Positions 17,602-27,937 of a stretch of DNA of 64,000 nucleotides are shown one piece after another. This DNA is from Gemmatimonadota bacterium (GTDB lineage: Bacteria; Gemmatimonadota; Gemmatimonadetes; Gemmatimonadales; GWC2-71-9), in assembly GCA_003222085.1 (NCBI GenBank), contig QHUK01000012.1, positions 40,688-104,687 of the forward strand. The letters run 5' to 3'. The translations under genes were made by a program, and so were the position numbers. Positions within the stretch are counted from its first letter, which is position 1. Each line of letters starts with the position of its first letter. The notes under the pieces are model-generated. The model worked only from the letters and a program-made list of their open reading frames with translations, was not told the DNA's origin and made no database searches.

Positions 17602-17607
17602 ACAGCG

Positions 17608-17752
17608 TCACGCAAAGGCGTAGCACAAGGGCGTAGCACAACGACGTCGCGCGAAAACGTAAAAGGCCGGGGAACGACTCCCGGCCTTTACGCTTTCTTG
17701 CTACGTCGTAGTGCTACGTTTCTGTGTTACGTCTCTGTGCTACGCCTCTCTT
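17608..17752. terminator. Intrinsic terminator flanked by short tandem repeats (infA / porin junction)
   Basis: The hairpin AAAGGCCGGG (17662-17671) and CCCGGCCTTT (17680-17689) has an 8-base loop and a CGTAAA/TTTACG extension. It is flanked on the left by GTAGCACAAGGGC-like repeats and on the right by their complement (GTGCTACG, GTGTTACG, GTGCTACG). The whole stretch separates the convergent infA and porin genes and should terminate both. Confidence 0.85.
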
Positions 17753-17754
17753 GC

Positions 17755-18978
17755 CTAGAAGAACAGCATGAAGCCGCCGGAGATGTCGATCTGCTTGGTC
17801 CCGGGCGCGAGACCGCCGATGACGCCGGTGGTCCCCTCCTCCGTCCCCTCGAACACGAGCTTCAGGGACTTGGTCCACTGGTGGTAAATGCCCGCAGTGT
17901 AGGAGTAGACGTTTGAGCGCACGGCGCTGTTGCCGTCGCCAGTGGGCGCCGCCGTATTGTTGTTCTTCAAGCGGCTGAAGCCCCAGCTCAAGCCGACGCT
18001 CGTCTTGGGTTGGAGCTTGTACATGATCTGGGCATAACCACCGTCAGATGACCGCGTCTCCGTCGAAGTGGCAGCGGTCCCTGCTTTCTCGCCACCCGAG
18101 AAGAGCAGGCCTGTGCCGAGCCCCTTGCCAATGTAGCCGCTGACCACGATGGACAGGTCGGACAAGCTCGCCTTGATACCGGCAGTACCGCCGATCGAAC
18201 TGATCGACTGGCCGCCCGACGCGGAGTCGGACGTCGACTGCCACAGGCCGCCGACCCATAACATGTAGTTGTTCTTGCCGGACTTCTGGTTGTAGGAAAA
18301 CTCACCCTCAACGCGCGGGATTCTAGTGAACGTGTAGGTGCCGCTTCCCAAGACGCTCGGCTGGAACAGACCGATGCTGACTTGCGCCTGACCCGGCTTC
18401 GTGCTGTACGTCACCTGAGCGTTGAAGTTCGGATAAATGTACCCGTATGCGATCCGACCCAGGGTCGTGCCCTTCGCCTGCCCACCGCCGATCCCCACCG
18501 CGCCGACGCCGAAGAGCGTCATGTCCTGGAGAATATTCTGACGGCCGAACAAGCCCAACTCGCGGCCGGCGAGGATCGTGGACCCGTCCTTGAGTCCGAT
18601 GGTCAAGTACACCTGGCGCATGTCGATCTGCGCCCCAGCCTGGAGTCCAACATTGGGAGCACCTGGGGCCGAGCCGCCGAACTGATCGTGGTTGCCGCCA
18701 TTCTGAATCTGCGGCGCGAACCCGAAATGCACTCCGAGGTTCAGGCCGGCCTCTTTGCCGGTAGCTGAGAACGTCGCAAAGGCAGGGAGCAGTCCGGTAC
18801 GGACGCTGGAGTTCGCCGGGCCACTATTGTTGACCTTCGAGAACACCCAAAAGGCGTTCACGTTCCCGGAGAACGAGAACGACCATCCGTTGGACATCTG
18901 CATCGTCAGGCCTTGCGCGCCGGCCGTCGCGGAGACGCCCAGCGCCAAGCCCAACAACAACAGCGTGAGACGCTTCAT
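17755..18978 (-). CDS. Outer-membrane porin-like protein
   Basis: The 407-aa protein has a signal peptide (MKRLTLLLLGLALGVSATAGAQ) and alternating beta strands rich in Gly, Ser and aromatic residues, ending in KQIDISGGFMLFF with the terminal Phe typical of barrel insertion signals. It is codon-diverse and less GC-biased than neighbouring genes. A GGAG box lies upstream of the ATG. The layout resembles 16-strand porins. Its transport specificity is unknown. Confidence 0.8.
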   Translation of the reverse strand: MKRLTLLLLGLALGVSATAGAQGLTMQMSNGWSFSFSGNVNAFWVFSKVNNSGPANSSVRTGLLPAFATFSATGKEAGLNLGVHFGFAPQIQNGGNHDQFGGSAPGAPNVGLQAGAQIDMRQVYLTIGLKDGSTILAGRELGLFGRQNILQDMTLFGVGAVGIGGGQAKGTTLGRIAYGYIYPNFNAQVTYSTKPGQAQVSIGLFQPSVLGSGTYTFTRIPRVEGEFSYNQKSGKNNYMLWVGGLWQSTSDSASGGQSISSIGGTAGIKASLSDLSIVVSGYIGKGLGTGLLFSGGEKAGTAATSTETRSSDGGYAQIMYKLQPKTSVGLSWGFSRLKNNNTAAPTGDGNSAVRSNVYSYTAGIYHQWTKSLKLVFEGTEEGTTGVIGGLAPGTKQIDISGGFMLFF

Positions 18979-19251
18979 ACGAGATTCCCTCCTTGGGAGT
19001 TTACCTGGCCAATCCTACCGCTCGTGCCCTCGAGGCGCCAACTGCAGCTAGGTAGCGCCAGGTACAGCGAGTGGGAACGTGGTCCTCCCACCAGTCATAC
19101 TCGTCTGGCTTCTCACCTACGGTTGTGTGAACGAACAGGGGAAAGCGGAGCCCACCTCCTTGAGAGCGAGTCGATCGTGCTGCGCTGCGCCGCCGCGCCG
19201 GCCGCACCAGGCCGCGCCAGCGTCCGCTCGGCACTCCCCGCTCCCGCGAGG

Positions 19252-19806
19252 TCAGGGTTTCCCCGCAGGAGTGGCCGCCAACGACGGCTTGCGAACTGAG
19301 CCCGAAACCTCGAAGCGAACCCACATGCCGGCCGCCCCATGGCCCGGAACCCCGCAAAATATTAGATAGGAACCCCCCTTGTCCGCAATAAAGCGTATGT
19401 CATCGGTCTGTTCCGAGATGAGCCCCTGGTCCAGCCGGAGCGTGAACGCGCGAGGAAAGGCGGGCGCAACTGGCCCCGTGGGAAGGGGATGGGTGGCCGG
19501 GATGATCTCCGCGGAATGCGGGAGCATGCCGTCGTGATTCCGGAAGTGCATCACGACTGCCCACCCCAGGGGCACCGTGAGCGTCAGCTCCCCGTCCCGG
19601 AACCCGTTGAAGTTGAGCGCACCGTTGAGACCCGTGAGGCCCGCCACCAGCTGGAAGGTGGCTGTCTTGGTCACGGTATCCACCTGTAACCACGACGGAT
19701 CGACCGCCGGAGCGGGCGCGGCCGCATCGCCCTGTGCGCGAACCGCCACCGGTGACGCCGCGCCCACCGCCACGGCCACGATACATGCGACCGAGAACGA
19801 CTTCAC
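19252..19806 (-). CDS. Sulfocyanin-like blue copper protein
   Basis: The 184-aa protein starts at a GTG at 19806, giving a signal peptide (VKSFSVACIVAVAVGAASPV). The cupredoxin fold shows LNFNGFRDGELTLTVPLGW, the copper His in MLPHSAEI, and the Cys-His-Met loop FCGVPGHGAAGMW. This pattern is close to sulfocyanins, periplasmic type-1 copper electron carriers. A PQQ dehydrogenase and a cytochrome oxidase cluster in the same window offer possible partners. The 273 bases between this gene and the porin hold nothing I can identify. Confidence 0.8.
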   Translation of the reverse strand: MKSFSVACIVAVAVGAASPVAVRAQGDAAAPAPAVDPSWLQVDTVTKTATFQLVAGLTGLNGALNFNGFRDGELTLTVPLGWAVVMHFRNHDGMLPHSAEIIPATHPLPTGPVAPAFPRAFTLRLDQGLISEQTDDIRFIADKGGSYLIFCGVPGHGAAGMWVRFEVSGSVRKPSLAATPAGKP

Positions 19807-20056
19807 CGTGGCGAAGCTACCACGCCCTCCGGCGAGGCGGAAGAGCTTGAAGACCGTGCATTGTGGCGCATGAGCGACAGGCATGGCACGTAGGCGCCTC
19901 AGCTTTGCCGTGCCACCCTCGGAGGGCCCCTGATGTGTCTGGCATCCTCCTTGCGAGAACCGAAACTGCAGCCCGTTTGGGCCGCCGGTGGAGAGCCCGC
20001 TGTGAGACGGCGCTCCAGTCCGAGAGGGTAGGCGCAGCGTACGAGGATGCACTTGC

Positions 20057-20659
20057 ATGTACTCCAAGTCCAGCTTCAAGGGTTTCGGCCACTTCGTTGA
20101 GTGGTTGCTGGCTCTGGGGCTGTACCGGTTGGTGCGCGGCGCGATGTTCGTGCTGCTCCTGGCCGGCGCAGGGTGCCTACACTCCCACAAGGCAGCGCTC
20201 GCGCGCGTCCCGCTTGTTGCGGCAGGGGAGCGGCCGCTCGCCCGGCGCCTCGCCGGCGCAGATCTCGTAGTGACTGCCACGCTCGCCAAGACCGAGCGCG
20301 ATTGGCGCTACGAAGAGCCCTGCGGCATCTTGCGCCACGTCCTGTACGGCTGTTCCGACATCCCCAAGGCGTACCAGGCGACGTTGCGCCGGGGCACTGA
20401 GACATGGCCGGTCTTCTACTTCAAGGTCGGCGACCTGCCGCACCCCGCTGTGGGCGACTCGGCGGTCTGGCTCCTCCGCCAGGGGGTCGTGTACCACCTT
20501 CTGGAGTGCGCCCAGCGGCGCGGTGTGACTTCGGCGTACTGCAGCTACGACGTCGCCTACGTGGTCGAGTCCGACGATGACGTGCTGCCGGCCGCCACGT
20601 GGGAAGAGGTCAGCGAGCTGCTCCACACTCTCGCACAACCTCCCTCAGAGAACCGTTAA
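20057..20659 (+). CDS. Hypothetical lipoprotein (200 aa)
   Basis: A long N-terminal signal ends in LLLAGAGC, a lipobox, with Cys at about residue 41. An internal ATG (GAMFVLLL) could be the true start. The mature part has several Cys (EEPCGIL, YGCSDI, LLECAQ, AYCSYD) that could pair. It stands alone, divergent from the sulfocyanin-like gene and convergent with the PQQ dehydrogenase. No family is recognised. Confidence 0.55.
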   Translation: MYSKSSFKGFGHFVEWLLALGLYRLVRGAMFVLLLAGAGCLHSHKAALARVPLVAAGERPLARRLAGADLVVTATLAKTERDWRYEEPCGILRHVLYGCSDIPKAYQATLRRGTETWPVFYFKVGDLPHPAVGDSAVWLLRQGVVYHLLECAQRRGVTSAYCSYDVAYVVESDDDVLPAATWEEVSELLHTLAQPPSENR

Positions 20660-20715
20660 ACGTCAGAGCCGGCGCACGATGAAGAGCACCGTGCGCCGGC
20701 TCCCGACTCACGTCT

Positions 20716-22455
20716 TTACATCCCCGCCTTAGGAAGCCCGAAGACGAAGACCGAGTTACCCAGCGGATAGCTGATCTGGAAGTTCCCGCCCGCCGCGACC
20801 GCGACGAATTCCTCGCCATCGAGCTCGAACACCGAAGGCGCGGCGTTGACGCCGGCGCCGCAGTAGAACTTCCACAGGACCGCACCGGTCTTGGCGTCGT
20901 AGGCCTTGAACCAGCCGTTCCCCTCACCGGTGAACACCAGGTTGCCGGCGGTGGCGGTCGCGCCGCCCATCATCGGCAGCTCGGTCTTCACCGTCCACGC
21001 GACCTTACCGGTGTTCAGGTCGATCGCGTTGACGTTGCCGTACTCACCCGAATAGCCGCCCTTGTCGTCCGGCACCCGGATGAACGCGCTGCCCAGCCAC
21101 AGGCGGCCGTTCTCCCAGGGCGCGTAGTGGACCTTGTAATGCATCGGCTGATGCAGGCCCACGGTGTACGCGTACGCCAGGTCGGGATGCACCGCGATGG
21201 GCGACCATTCCTGGCCGCCGTTCGCCCCCGGCAGCATGAACACGCCGTCGGCCGTCGGCTGCGTGTACATGTTCTGCTGCGGCACGAACGCCGCCGAGCG
21301 GCGGATCAGTTTGCCGCTCGCCGCATCGAGGACGTAGACGAAGCCGGTCTTGCCCGCTTCCACGACCGCCTTCTTGCCGCCGACCATCGCGATCACCGGG
21401 GGACTCACCGCATCCAGGTCCCACACGTCGTGCGGCACTTCCTGATAGCCCCACTTGAACTCGCCGTTCGTGGCGTTGATCGCCACGATGCTCTCGGTCC
21501 ACAGGTTGTCGCCCGGGCGGATCGAGCCGTCCAGGTCGGGCGACGGGTTGCCGATCGCGACGAACAGCGTCTTGGTGGCGTCGTCGTACGCCGGCGTCAT
21601 CCACATCGAGCCGCCGCCGGTCTTCCAGGCGTCGGCATACTTGGCGGAGTCGGCCTTCTCTTTGGCGATGTCGCGCTTCAGGTCATCGCCCTCACCCGTG
21701 GTCTTCGACCACTTGCCCCACCAACCACCGTGCTGCGGATCGGGGAGCGAGTACCAGGTCCAGACCGCCGCGCCGCTCGCCGCGTTGAAAGCCTTCACGT
21801 AGCCTCGGATGCCGTACTCGGCGCCCGAGGTCCCGATGATCACGTTGTCGCCGATCACCAGCGGGGCCATGGTCTCGGTGTATCCGGCGGCGGGGCCGTC
21901 GCCCACCTTCACTTCCCACTTCACTTTGCCGGTCGTCGCGTCGAGCGCGACGAGGTTGTCGTCGAGCGTGCCGAGGAACACCGACCCGCCCGAGACGGCG
22001 ACGCCGCGGTTGTTGGGTCCGCAGCAAGCCGTCGCGACCGGGTCGTTCTTATGCGTGTACTCCCACAACATTTTCTGCGTCCGCAAATTGAACGCGCGCA
22101 CGATGTTGTTGGGCGTCGCGGGCGAGGTGATGTACATGACCCCGGCCACGACGATCGGCGTGGTCTCGAAGCTGCCCAACGTGCTCGACCCGTGGGTGTA
22201 AACGGCCCGCGGAACGAGATTCTTGACGTTCGTCGTGTTGATGATCTTCAAGGGAGAGAAGCGGTTGTTCCAGTAGTTATGGCCGTACATCAGCCAGTCG
22301 CCGCTGGCCGCGGCGTTCGTCAGCATGTCGTTCGTCACGACGGCATGCGGTGGAGCGGCCAGGTCCGCGGCCCCCCCCGACCCCTGCCCGCACAGCGGTG
22401 CCGCGACGAGCGCCGCGACCGCTCCGGTCGCGGACCATCGAGCCCAATGCATCAT
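20716..22455 (-). CDS. PQQ-dependent alcohol dehydrogenase, lanthanide-type active site
   Basis: The 579-aa quinoprotein has a signal peptide and an eight-bladed propeller with W-motifs such as LVALDATTGKVKWEVKV. It has the vicinal Cys pair (TACCGPNNRG) that stacks on PQQ. The catalytic Asp lies in DVWDLDAVSPP with a second Asp two residues on; in XoxF and PedH that extra Asp binds a lanthanide, whereas Ca enzymes have a smaller residue. There is no C-terminal haem domain. GGAGG six bases before the first of two ATGs fixes the start. A TonB receptor lies 25 bases upstream. Confidence 0.92.
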   Translation of the reverse strand: MMHWARWSATGAVAALVAAPLCGQGSGGAADLAAPPHAVVTNDMLTNAAASGDWLMYGHNYWNNRFSPLKIINTTNVKNLVPRAVYTHGSSTLGSFETTPIVVAGVMYITSPATPNNIVRAFNLRTQKMLWEYTHKNDPVATACCGPNNRGVAVSGGSVFLGTLDDNLVALDATTGKVKWEVKVGDGPAAGYTETMAPLVIGDNVIIGTSGAEYGIRGYVKAFNAASGAAVWTWYSLPDPQHGGWWGKWSKTTGEGDDLKRDIAKEKADSAKYADAWKTGGGSMWMTPAYDDATKTLFVAIGNPSPDLDGSIRPGDNLWTESIVAINATNGEFKWGYQEVPHDVWDLDAVSPPVIAMVGGKKAVVEAGKTGFVYVLDAASGKLIRRSAAFVPQQNMYTQPTADGVFMLPGANGGQEWSPIAVHPDLAYAYTVGLHQPMHYKVHYAPWENGRLWLGSAFIRVPDDKGGYSGEYGNVNAIDLNTGKVAWTVKTELPMMGGATATAGNLVFTGEGNGWFKAYDAKTGAVLWKFYCGAGVNAAPSVFELDGEEFVAVAAGGNFQISYPLGNSVFVFGLPKAGM

Positions 22456-22480
22456 ACCCACCTCCGTTGAAGGTCGACGA

Positions 22481-24616
22481 CTATTCCCCAGCACCCAGTG
22501 AGAACCCCAGATACACGTTCCGGCCCGGAGCCGGCTCATAATAGCGCCCATTCGCCGCGTTGATAACCACCGACGCGACGTAGAAGCGATTCCACACGTT
22601 GTTGAAGCCGATGAACGGACGGACCCGCAGACTCCTCACCGTCCCATCCCAACCGAGGCGCACGTTGGTCGTCCACCAGGGGCTCGTGGCCGTGTCGAGC
22701 GTGTCGTTGACGACATAGCCGGAGGAGTGGGTCTCTTCGACCTCCAGCCAGCCGCCGCGCGCGAACGCCGGTCGTGCCTTTAGCACGAAGTGGAGCCAGT
22801 GCTGCGGGATGCCGGGAAGGGGACGGCCGTCGAGCACGCGTGTCCCGATCGCGTAGTCCGTATAGCGGAAGTCGGAATAGGTCCAGGTCGTGGTCAGGTT
22901 CAGCCCGGACGCGATCTCGAGCTCGGTGCCGAGCTCGACGCCGCGGTGGCGGGACGTCCCCGCGTTCTGGAAGAAGACCCGGCCGTTCGTGTCGGCGGGC
23001 ACCGGGAACGGAATGAGCTCTCCGCGCACGGCGGCGTGGTACAGGGCCAGCGAGTAGTTCAGCCGTCCCGCGACGTCGCCCCGCACCCCGACCTCGTAGT
23101 TCGTGGCCTTCTGAGGCTCGAGGGTCGGGTTGAAGCCGCCGGCGCCGCTCGGCCGGTTGGTGAGCTCGGTCGTCGTCGGCGTCTCGAACGAGGTCCCGAC
23201 GTTTCCGTACACCGTGACGGCGTCGGACGGCGTGACGGCGACTCCGACCGACCCGGACAACGCGCGCATCAGCCGGCTTCCAGAGTCGTCGGGGTTGCTC
23301 GCGGTGACCAGTCGATCGTCCGCCCGGAAATTGACCCAATCGTAGCGGAGCCCGCCGGTGACCGAGACATGCGGCGTAACCTGCAAGGCGCTCTGCACGA
23401 ACGGCCCGACTTCGGTGACGTGCTCGAGCTGGTCGAGGGTGCGCACGGTCGTGTCGACCTGGCCCGCGTTGTTCCGGAAGTTCTTGCGGTCGTCGCGCTG
23501 GCGCTGAAAGTCGATGCCCGCCGTCAGCCGGTGCTCGAGGGATCCCAGCGGGAGGGGCCGGCTGACCGCGACGCGAGTGCCGTAATCGAACCGGTCGAGA
23601 TCGATGTACGCGAACGTGGTGGGGTTCTTAAGGCTGCGCGCAATGCCGAAGACCGTCAGCGACGCCTCGCCCCCTCCGGCGAATTCGCGCCGAACGGTCA
23701 CGCCGCCCTGTCCCTGCGTGACGTCCTTCCCGGCGACCCGGGTGATGTTGATCGCCGCCGCGGAGTCCGGGTTCCGGGCCATCTCGGCGGCGGTGAGCGC
23801 GCCCGGGTTGTCGGCGCGCGGATCCCACCCGAGGTCCGCCGTCGCCGCAAGGGACCAGCCCTTGGCGAGCGGGAAATGCCAGCGGGAATTCACGTTGCGG
23901 AAATCGGCGTCCGAATGCTGCCGTCGGCCGGTGTAGTCGAGCCGCGAGACGGTGACGAGCCCGCTGCCCGAGCCGACGCGGAACGCCGTGCTCGACTGCC
24001 ACTTGCTCCAGGTGCGATTCAGGTCGCGGTCGAAGGTGCCGAACAGGACCCGCAAGTCCTGGCGGATGCTCTGCGGAGCGGTCGGGTCGGTCCAGATGCT
24101 GATCACGCCGCCCGAGGCGTTGCCGAACAGCGCCGACGCCGACCCGCGCAGGATCTCGATCCGATCGGCGGCGCCGAGCTCGAGGTTGGTGAGCTGGCCC
24201 TGGCCGTCGGGGAGCGTCTGCGGGATCCCGTCCACCAGCACCTTGATCCCGCGCACCGCGAAGGCGGAGCGGGCCCCGAACCCGCGGATCGAGATCCGCT
24301 GATCCAGCGAAAAGTTGTACCGGTTGGCCGCGTACACGCCCGGGACCGTCGCCAGCGCCTCGTCCAGGCCCCACGTGGGCCGGGCCCGGCTGATCTCGGT
24401 CTTGTCCAGGAGCTGGACGGCCTGGGGGATCCGGTTGATCGGCGGGTTGGCCCGGGTGACGGAGACCACCGCGGGCGGCAGCGTGTAGACCCTGAGGCTG
24501 TCTTGCGGCCGGGGGGGGGCCGTCGTGTCCCGCTGCTGGGCCGCACCCGCCAACCCCCATGTACTGCAGAGTCCGGCGAGCGCCACGGCTCGCGTGAGAC
24601 TCACGAGCGACGTCAT
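22481..24616 (-). CDS. TonB-dependent outer-membrane receptor
   Basis: This 711-aa receptor has a signal peptide (MTSLVSLTRAVALAGLCSTW), a plug domain (LDEALATVPGVYAANRYNF, DQRISIRGFGAR, GIKVLVDGIPQTLPDGQG, DRIEILRGSASALFGNASGG) and a 22-strand barrel ending NVYLGFSLGAGE. It has no N-terminal carboxypeptidase-like domain, unlike the receptors at the right end. It is followed after 25 bases by the PQQ dehydrogenase and probably shares its transcript. A ligand such as a metal chelate or PQQ is plausible from context but not visible in sequence. Confidence 0.9.
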   Translation of the reverse strand: MTSLVSLTRAVALAGLCSTWGLAGAAQQRDTTAPPRPQDSLRVYTLPPAVVSVTRANPPINRIPQAVQLLDKTEISRARPTWGLDEALATVPGVYAANRYNFSLDQRISIRGFGARSAFAVRGIKVLVDGIPQTLPDGQGQLTNLELGAADRIEILRGSASALFGNASGGVISIWTDPTAPQSIRQDLRVLFGTFDRDLNRTWSKWQSSTAFRVGSGSGLVTVSRLDYTGRRQHSDADFRNVNSRWHFPLAKGWSLAATADLGWDPRADNPGALTAAEMARNPDSAAAINITRVAGKDVTQGQGGVTVRREFAGGGEASLTVFGIARSLKNPTTFAYIDLDRFDYGTRVAVSRPLPLGSLEHRLTAGIDFQRQRDDRKNFRNNAGQVDTTVRTLDQLEHVTEVGPFVQSALQVTPHVSVTGGLRYDWVNFRADDRLVTASNPDDSGSRLMRALSGSVGVAVTPSDAVTVYGNVGTSFETPTTTELTNRPSGAGGFNPTLEPQKATNYEVGVRGDVAGRLNYSLALYHAAVRGELIPFPVPADTNGRVFFQNAGTSRHRGVELGTELEIASGLNLTTTWTYSDFRYTDYAIGTRVLDGRPLPGIPQHWLHFVLKARPAFARGGWLEVEETHSSGYVVNDTLDTATSPWWTTNVRLGWDGTVRSLRVRPFIGFNNVWNRFYVASVVINAANGRYYEPAPGRNVYLGFSLGAGE

Positions 24617-24707
24617 GTACTCCAGTCCTAGGGCTGACAACGCGGGTTGGTTCTTAACCACGCGAGGAGGGCCCGTCAAGGGACAAGGGGATGCTGTGCG
24701 TCCGGCC

Positions 24708-25430
24708 TTACGTCGGGCGACGCAACATCCGGTTCCAGCGGATTCGCAGCGGATCGGTGGCGACGCTGAGATAGATGATCAGGGGCTTGCCCACGATGTG
24801 CGCCCGCGGCAGGAAGCCCCAGAACCGGCTGTCGTAGGACTCGTCGCGGTTGTCCCCCATCACCCAGAAATGCCCCGGCGGAATCGCGATCGGGCCCCAG
24901 TCGTGAGTCGTCGGGTGGTAGCGGGCCGTGTCGCGCCCGACGTAATACGGCAGCTGCAACGCCCGGATCTTGCGGAGTTGCAGGGGATCGTCGGTGTGAG
25001 ACCCCAGATGGAGGGCGTACGGCTCGTCGAGCCGTTTGCCGTTGCGGTAGACCGTGTCGTGCGTCATCTGGAGCGTATCCGTGGGCCCACCGATCACGCG
25101 CTTCACGATGTTCAGGTTGGGCGTCGAGTCTTCGACCGAGCGGAACACCACGATCCCGTCGCGCAGGGGCTCCGCGTAGCCCGGCACGCGGCAGCAGCGG
25201 ATCCCGGTGAGTGGGAGCTCGAGCTCGCCGCCGTAAATCGCCTTGTTCACGAACAGGAAGTCGCCGACGAGCAGCGTGTTCTCCATGCTCGCCGACGGGA
25301 TGCGGAACGCTTCGATCAGGTAGGAGCGCAGCACGATCCAAATGCCGACCGCCACGGCGATCGAGCCGGCCCACCCTTTGGTCCACTGGTTGAAGGCGCG
25401 CAGCCGCTCGAGCAGCGAGGGTTGTTCCAT
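24708..25430 (-). CDS. lepB: Signal peptidase I
   Basis: The 240-aa membrane protease has an N-terminal membrane segment, the catalytic Ser in PSASMENTL, the catalytic Lys in [11 protein letters not shown] and the late motif [16 protein letters not shown]. It cleaves signal peptides from exported proteins. The ATG at 25430 gives a standard start. Frame continuity upstream to 25886 runs through the opposite-strand gene and is not used. An insert of about 45 residues ([15 protein letters not shown] ... [12 protein letters not shown]) is larger than in many short homologues. Confidence 0.95.
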   Translation of the reverse strand: MEQPSLLERLRAFNQWTKGWAGSIAVAVGIWIVLRSYLIEAFRIPSASMENTLLVGDFLFVNKAIYGGELELPLTGIRCCRVPGYAEPLRDGIVVFRSVEDSTPNLNIVKRVIGGPTDTLQMTHDTVYRNGKRLDEPYALHLGSHTDDPLQLRKIRALQLPYYVGRDTARYHPTTHDWGPIAIPPGHFWVMGDNRDESYDSRFWGFLPRAHIVGKPLIIYLSVATDPLRIRWNRMLRRPT

Positions 25431-25490
25431 GGGAGACCGCAAGCTACGGGCACCCCGGACTCCCGGCAACCGTTCCTCGAAGCACCTTTC

Positions 25491-25500
25491 TTGGTATAAT
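25491..25500 (+). promoter_or_regulatory. Extended -10 promoter element
   Basis: TGGTATAAT (25492-25500) is a perfect extended -10 element, with no good -35. Transcription would start about five bases before the ATG at 25512, giving a very short leader for the small gene coupled to transketolase. Confidence 0.6.
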
Positions 25501-25511
25501 TGGAACTCGCC

Positions 25512-25832
25512 ATGCACGATCCCAAACCGCCGCGCCGCGCGCAGCCGCCGCTCATGGACGGCCTCGGCAAGCTCTGCACCGAGGGCAAGGAGCTTGCCGA
25601 TTATCTGTGGCAGGTGCCCAAGGACGAGCCGGCGCGCCACAAGATCGTCGCCATCCTGGACCAGATCGCTGCCGAAGCCGCGAAGCAGGGACGCAAGGAG
25701 ATGCCGCGCATCTGCGAGGAGCTCAAGACCGCCGCCAAGGCGACCCCGAGCCCGCAGCAGGTCGACGTGCTCGTGAGCGGCTTCGACCGGCTCGTCAGCC
25801 TGTGGCGGGCCGCCAAGTCCGGCCTGTTGTGA
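25512..25832 (+). CDS. Small helical protein upstream of transketolase (106 aa)
   Basis: The protein has four amphipathic helices ([71 protein letters not shown]), resembling a small four-helix bundle of the HPt or scaffold type, but no phosphorylatable His motif is evident. It overlaps the transketolase start by four bases (GTGA), so the two are coupled. Function unknown. Confidence 0.7.
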   Translation: MHDPKPPRRAQPPLMDGLGKLCTEGKELADYLWQVPKDEPARHKIVAILDQIAAEAAKQGRKEMPRICEELKTAAKATPSPQQVDVLVSGFDRLVSLWRAAKSGLL

Positions 25833-27877
25833 CGAAACCCGTGAGCGGCGCCGCCCCCCCTCCGCCCACTGCCCGCGCTGCATCACTCGATCAGCTGTGC
25901 ATCGACACCGTCCGCGCCCTCGCGATGGACGCGGTGCAGCAAGCCGATTCGGGTCACCCCGGGACCGCGATGGCCCTCGCGCCGGTCGCGTATGTGCTGT
26001 GGCAGCGGCATCTGCGGTACAATCCCGCGAACCCCGACTGGCTCGGACGCGACCGCTTCGTGCTGTCGGCGGGACACGCCTGCATGTTGCTCTACGCGGC
26101 GCTCTACCTCACCGGCTACGACCTGTCGCTCGACGACATCAAGCAGTTCCGCCAGTGGGGAAGCCGGACGCCGGGCCACTCAGAACACGGACTCACTCCC
26201 GGCGTCGAGGCCACGACCGGCCCGCTCGGTCAGGGCGTCGGGAACGCCGTGGGAATGGCGCTCGCGGAGGCCCACCTCGCTCAGCTGTTCAACCGGCCGG
26301 GCCATACCATCGTCGACCATTGCACCTATTTCCTCGCGTCCGACGGCGACCTGATGGAGGGCGTCTCGCACGAGGCCTGCTCGCTCGCCGGTCATCTGAA
26401 GCTCGGCCGGCTGATCGGGATCTACGACGACAACCGCATCACTATTGACGGGAAGACCGATCTCACGTTCTCGGACGATACGGCCAAGCGGTTCGAGAGC
26501 TACGGCTGGCACGTGGAGCGCGTGGCGGACGGCAACGACCTCGGTGCGCTCGACGCGGCGCTCGCCGCGGCCCGGCGCGTCGCGGACCGGCCGTCGCTGG
26601 TCATCGCGCGCACCCACATCGCGTACGGCAGCCCGCACAAGCAGGACACGCCCGAGGCCCACGGCGCCCCGCTCGGCGAGGACGAGGTGAAGCTCACGAA
26701 GCAGCGGCTCGGCTGGCCCAGCCTCGAGCCGTTTTACGTCCCTGCGGAAGCGCTCGCGCACTGGCGGCTCGCTCGCGAGCGCGGTGCCCGCCTCGAAGCC
26801 GAGTGGACGAAGAAATATGACGCGTACCGGCAGGCGTACCCGGCGCTCGCGGCGGAGCTCGAGCGCCGGCTCGCCGGCCGCCTGGCCGACGGCTGGGACG
26901 AGGCCCTCCCGACGTTTGCACCCGGCGAGGCCCAGGCGACGCGCGTCGCGGCGGGAAGGGTGCTGAACGTCATCGCGCCGAAGCTCCCCGAGCTCATCGG
27001 CGGGTCGGCGGATCTCGCGAACTCGACGAACGTGGTCTTCAAGAACGGGGGCGACGTCGCGGCGGGCACCTGGGGCGCCCGCAACGTCCATTTCGGCGTG
27101 CGCGAGCACGGCATGGGGGCGATCCTGAACGGCCTCGCCCTGCACGGAGGCGTGCGGCCCGTCGGATCGACGTTCCTCATTTTCTCCGACTACATGCGGC
27201 CGCCCATCCGCCTCGCGGCGCTGTGCGGCCTGCCGGTGATCTACGTCTTCACACACGACTCCATCGGCCTCGGCGAGGACGGCCCTACGCATCAGCCGAT
27301 CGAGCAGCTCGCCGCCCTGCGCGCCATCCCCAATCTCGTCGTCATCCGCCCGGCGGACGCGACCGAGACCGTGGAAGCGTGTCGCCTGGCGATCCTGTCC
27401 CAGAGCAGCCCGGTCGCGCTGGTGCTGACTCGTCAGAAGGTCCCGGTCATCGACCGCGCGACATACGCCCCCGCGAACGGGCTGCGGCTCGGCGGCTACG
27501 TGCTCGCGGAGGCCCGAGGTGCGAAGCCGGCGATCGTCCTCCTGGCGAGCGGGTCGGAAGTCGAGCTCGCGCTCGGTGCGTACGAGCGCCTCACCGCCGA
27601 GGGGATCGCCGCGCGCGTCGTGAGCGTGCCGTCGATGGAGCTGTTCGCGCGGCAGCCCCAGGAGTACCGCGATGCAGTGCTGCCGCCCACGGTGGCTGCG
27701 CGGCTCGCCGTCGAAGCCGCCGCGCCGCAGCCGTGGTACCGCTGGATCGGGGACCACGGGGCGGTGCTGGGCATCGAGCGGTTCGGGGCATCGGCGCCGT
27801 ACCAGCGGATCTATCAGGAGCTTGGGTTGACGGTGGAGAACGTGGTGCGACAGGCGAAAGAGTTGCTGACGGTGTGA
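25829..27877 (+). CDS. tkt: Transketolase
   Basis: The 682-aa thiamine-diphosphate enzyme has the expected domains: ThDP-binding half ([56 protein letters not shown]), pyrimidine-binding half ([54 protein letters not shown]) and C-terminal domain. It transfers two-carbon units in the pentose phosphate pathway. The GTG at 25829, overlapping the previous stop, gives the family's usual length. The stop lies at the edge of a repeat array shared with hemG. Confidence 0.97.
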   Translation: MTKPVSGAAPPPPTARAASLDQLCIDTVRALAMDAVQQADSGHPGTAMALAPVAYVLWQRHLRYNPANPDWLGRDRFVLSAGHACMLLYAALYLTGYDLSLDDIKQFRQWGSRTPGHSEHGLTPGVEATTGPLGQGVGNAVGMALAEAHLAQLFNRPGHTIVDHCTYFLASDGDLMEGVSHEACSLAGHLKLGRLIGIYDDNRITIDGKTDLTFSDDTAKRFESYGWHVERVADGNDLGALDAALAAARRVADRPSLVIARTHIAYGSPHKQDTPEAHGAPLGEDEVKLTKQRLGWPSLEPFYVPAEALAHWRLARERGARLEAEWTKKYDAYRQAYPALAAELERRLAGRLADGWDEALPTFAPGEAQATRVAAGRVLNVIAPKLPELIGGSADLANSTNVVFKNGGDVAAGTWGARNVHFGVREHGMGAILNGLALHGGVRPVGSTFLIFSDYMRPPIRLAALCGLPVIYVFTHDSIGLGEDGPTHQPIEQLAALRAIPNLVVIRPADATETVEACRLAILSQSSPVALVLTRQKVPVIDRATYAPANGLRLGGYVLAEARGAKPAIVLLASGSEVELALGAYERLTAEGIAARVVSVPSMELFARQPQEYRDAVLPPTVAARLAVEAAAPQPWYRWIGDHGAVLGIERFGASAPYQRIYQELGLTVENVVRQAKELLTV

Positions 27878-27937
27878 GCAGTAAGCGGTGAGCGGGAAAG
27901 CGTCACCACCGCTCACCGCTAACCGCTCACGCGTTCA
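27874..27937. repeat. 7-nt tandem array in inverted orientation (tkt / hemG junction)
   Basis: GAGCAGT, AAGCGGT, GAGCGGG units face CACCGCT, CACCGCT, AACCGCT, CACG units, forming a long hairpin between convergent genes. The tkt stop (27875-27877) and hemG stop (27919-27921) both lie in it. Probable two-way terminator. Confidence 0.75.

Noticed and set aside
20057..20659. Copper chaperone role for the Cys-containing lipoprotein near the sulfocyanin-like gene
   Set aside because: The Cys residues are scattered without a CxxxC or Met-rich copper motif; the context alone is not enough.
22790..24631. 613-codon open frame on the plus strand
   Set aside because: Antisense to the TonB-dependent receptor, which has plug and barrel motifs in the other direction.
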